DNA from: Rhodobacterales bacterium UBA3089
Lineage (GTDB): Bacteria > Pseudomonadota > Alphaproteobacteria > Rhodobacterales > Rhodobacteraceae
Assembly (NCBI GenBank): GCA_002367255.1
Contig: DFBD01000198.1
Coordinates: 1 to 7,097, forward strand
Length of the DNA stretch: 7,097 nt
Reading direction: 5' to 3'
Below the pieces are notes generated by a model that searched no databases, was not told the DNA's origin, and was given only the letters and a program-made list of their open reading frames with translations. The position numbers and the translations under genes are program-made. Shown here piece after piece: positions 6,454-7,097 of the stretch; within the stretch, counting starts at the first letter, position 1, and every line of letters starts with the position of its first letter.

Positions 6454-7041
6454 TCACGGCAGATGATTTACCCCATGCACCCGCCATGATTTGGAGGAAT
6501 GCAGATAATCCAGTCGCGTAACCGACAGGTTGTCGATTTTGAAGGCGAACGCCGCTTTTGCGTTCATCCCGCTGGCACGTTGCAGGGCGGCCAAGATGGC
6601 AGCGAAATGGCCGACTATGATGATATCACCTGTGCCGTGATCCGTGATAATCGTATCTACAGCACTGGAGATCCGTGCAGATAAATCATTCCAGCTTTCG
6701 CCATTCGGGGGTGCAATAGCTCCAGGAGATTCCCAGAACTGCCGGCTGGTTTCGGGATCAGATTTAGCGATATCGGCGAAAAGACGACCATCCCAATCGC
6801 CAAAGTTCATCTCGCGCAAGGTCGGAGCATTTGGCAGGCGGTTTCGCGCACCCTGAACTGCATCAGCCGTAGCGCTAGCACGTTGCAAGTCTGACGATAC
6901 GATATTGGCCTGTTCAGGTAGATAGTTTGATAGCCGCTCCAACGCCGCCAGATCGGACAGGTCTGCTGGAATATCGGACCAGCCCACCGCCGCTTTGGAG
7001 TGGGTCGGACCGTGGCGAACAAACCAAAGGCGCGTGGTCAT
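6454..7041 (-). CDS. Histidine phosphatase family protein, probable CobC-type alpha-ribazole phosphatase
   Basis: A 195-residue branch-1 histidine phosphatase. The catalytic core is visible: R9-H10-G11 in FVRHGPTH (H10 is the phospho-accepting histidine), R54 in SSDLQRASATADA, acid-base candidate E77 in LREMNFGDWDG, and H145 in VGHFAAIL. These match the CobC/phosphoglycerate-mutase-like group, whose members include alpha-ribazole phosphatase, which removes phosphate in late cobalamin (nucleotide-loop) assembly. The start overlaps the stop of the preceding gene as ATGA, and that gene's tail looks like CobU, which makes a cobalamin role likely by context. GAGGG at 7048-7052 lies six bases before the ATG. 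The fold and active site are certain; the substrate is inferred from the neighbour, so no gene symbol is given. It could be another small-molecule phosphatase. Confidence 0.9.
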   Translation of the reverse strand: MTTRLWFVRHGPTHSKAAVGWSDIPADLSDLAALERLSNYLPEQANIVSSDLQRASATADAVQGARNRLPNAPTLREMNFGDWDGRLFADIAKSDPETSRQFWESPGAIAPPNGESWNDLSARISSAVDTIITDHGTGDIIIVGHFAAILAALQRASGMNAKAAFAFKIDNLSVTRLDYLHSSKSWRVHGVNHLP

Positions 7042-7097
7042 ATCATACCCTCGGGCAGCGTGCCTTTAAGGGTTAACGGTAAACCAGCAGCGACGAA
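7038..7097 (-). CDS. cobU: C-terminal end of probable adenosylcobinamide kinase/guanylyltransferase CobU (5' part beyond window)
   Basis: Only the last 19 codons and a TGA stop (7040-7038) are in the window. They read FVAAGLPLTLKGTLPEGMI. The VAGLPLxLKG-type ending is characteristic of CobU/CobP, the bifunctional enzyme that phosphorylates adenosylcobinamide and transfers GMP to it during cobalamin assembly. The stop overlaps the start of the histidine-phosphatase gene as ATGA, which supports this being a real coding frame. The other two minus-strand frames do not explain the overlap; the one I followed hits a TAA inside this stretch. Identification rests on a short motif recalled from the family and on a plausible operon partner. 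Confidence 0.65.
   Translation of the reverse strand, partial: FVAAGLPLTLKGTLPEGMI

Noticed and set aside
1..7097. Defence system, phage, insertion sequence, CRISPR or RNA gene
   Set aside because: Every large frame is a recognisable housekeeping family, the gaps are short, and no terminal repeats, spacer arrays or tRNA-like cloverleafs were seen.

Overview
The window looks like a chromosomal stretch of an alphaproteobacterium, most likely of the Rhodobacteraceae/Roseobacter group. The reasons are a long RibA with an extra N-terminal domain, a CenR-like response regulator beside an exonuclease III gene, and a CtrA-type half-site in front of comM. Base composition is moderate and even. There is no sign of phage, insertion sequence, CRISPR, rRNA or tRNA. 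Coding density is very high and four gene junctions overlap by a few bases. I see housekeeping genes, not a new multi-gene system; the more interesting signals are in the gaps between genes.

Layout. Positions 1-1594 (minus strand) hold ribA (GTP cyclohydrolase II) followed by a CoA-pyrophosphatase-type NUDIX gene. The two overlap as GTGA, and the NUDIX gene runs off the left edge. A 171-base divergent gap (1595-1765) holds a long inverted repeat near the ribA start and a 10-bp-period direct repeat near the next gene. Positions 1766-2452 (plus) hold an OmpR-family response regulator resembling CenR, closed by a strong intrinsic terminator. A perfect 11-bp palindrome follows, then a plus-strand pair: exonuclease III (2574-3359) and a crotonase-family protein (3356-4099), again overlapping as GTGA. 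The crotonase gene meets comM (minus, 4096-5628) tail to tail, with interlocked stop codons.

The right half is all on the minus strand. In transcription order it carries the last 19 codons of a probable cobU, a histidine-phosphatase gene overlapping it by ATGA, a glutathione S-transferase-like gene, and comM. The cobU tail lies at the very edge and is recognised from a short C-terminal motif; it suggests that the phosphatase is a CobC-type alpha-ribazole phosphatase of cobalamin assembly.

Functional themes are cofactor supply and turnover (riboflavin, cobalamin, CoA), DNA repair and recombination (exonuclease III, ComM), and envelope or cell-cycle regulation (CenR, a possible CtrA site at comM). 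The best follow-ups are the CtrA-like site, the inverted and direct repeats between ribA and cenR, the palindrome before xth, and the crotonase that lacks one of the two classical catalytic glutamates.
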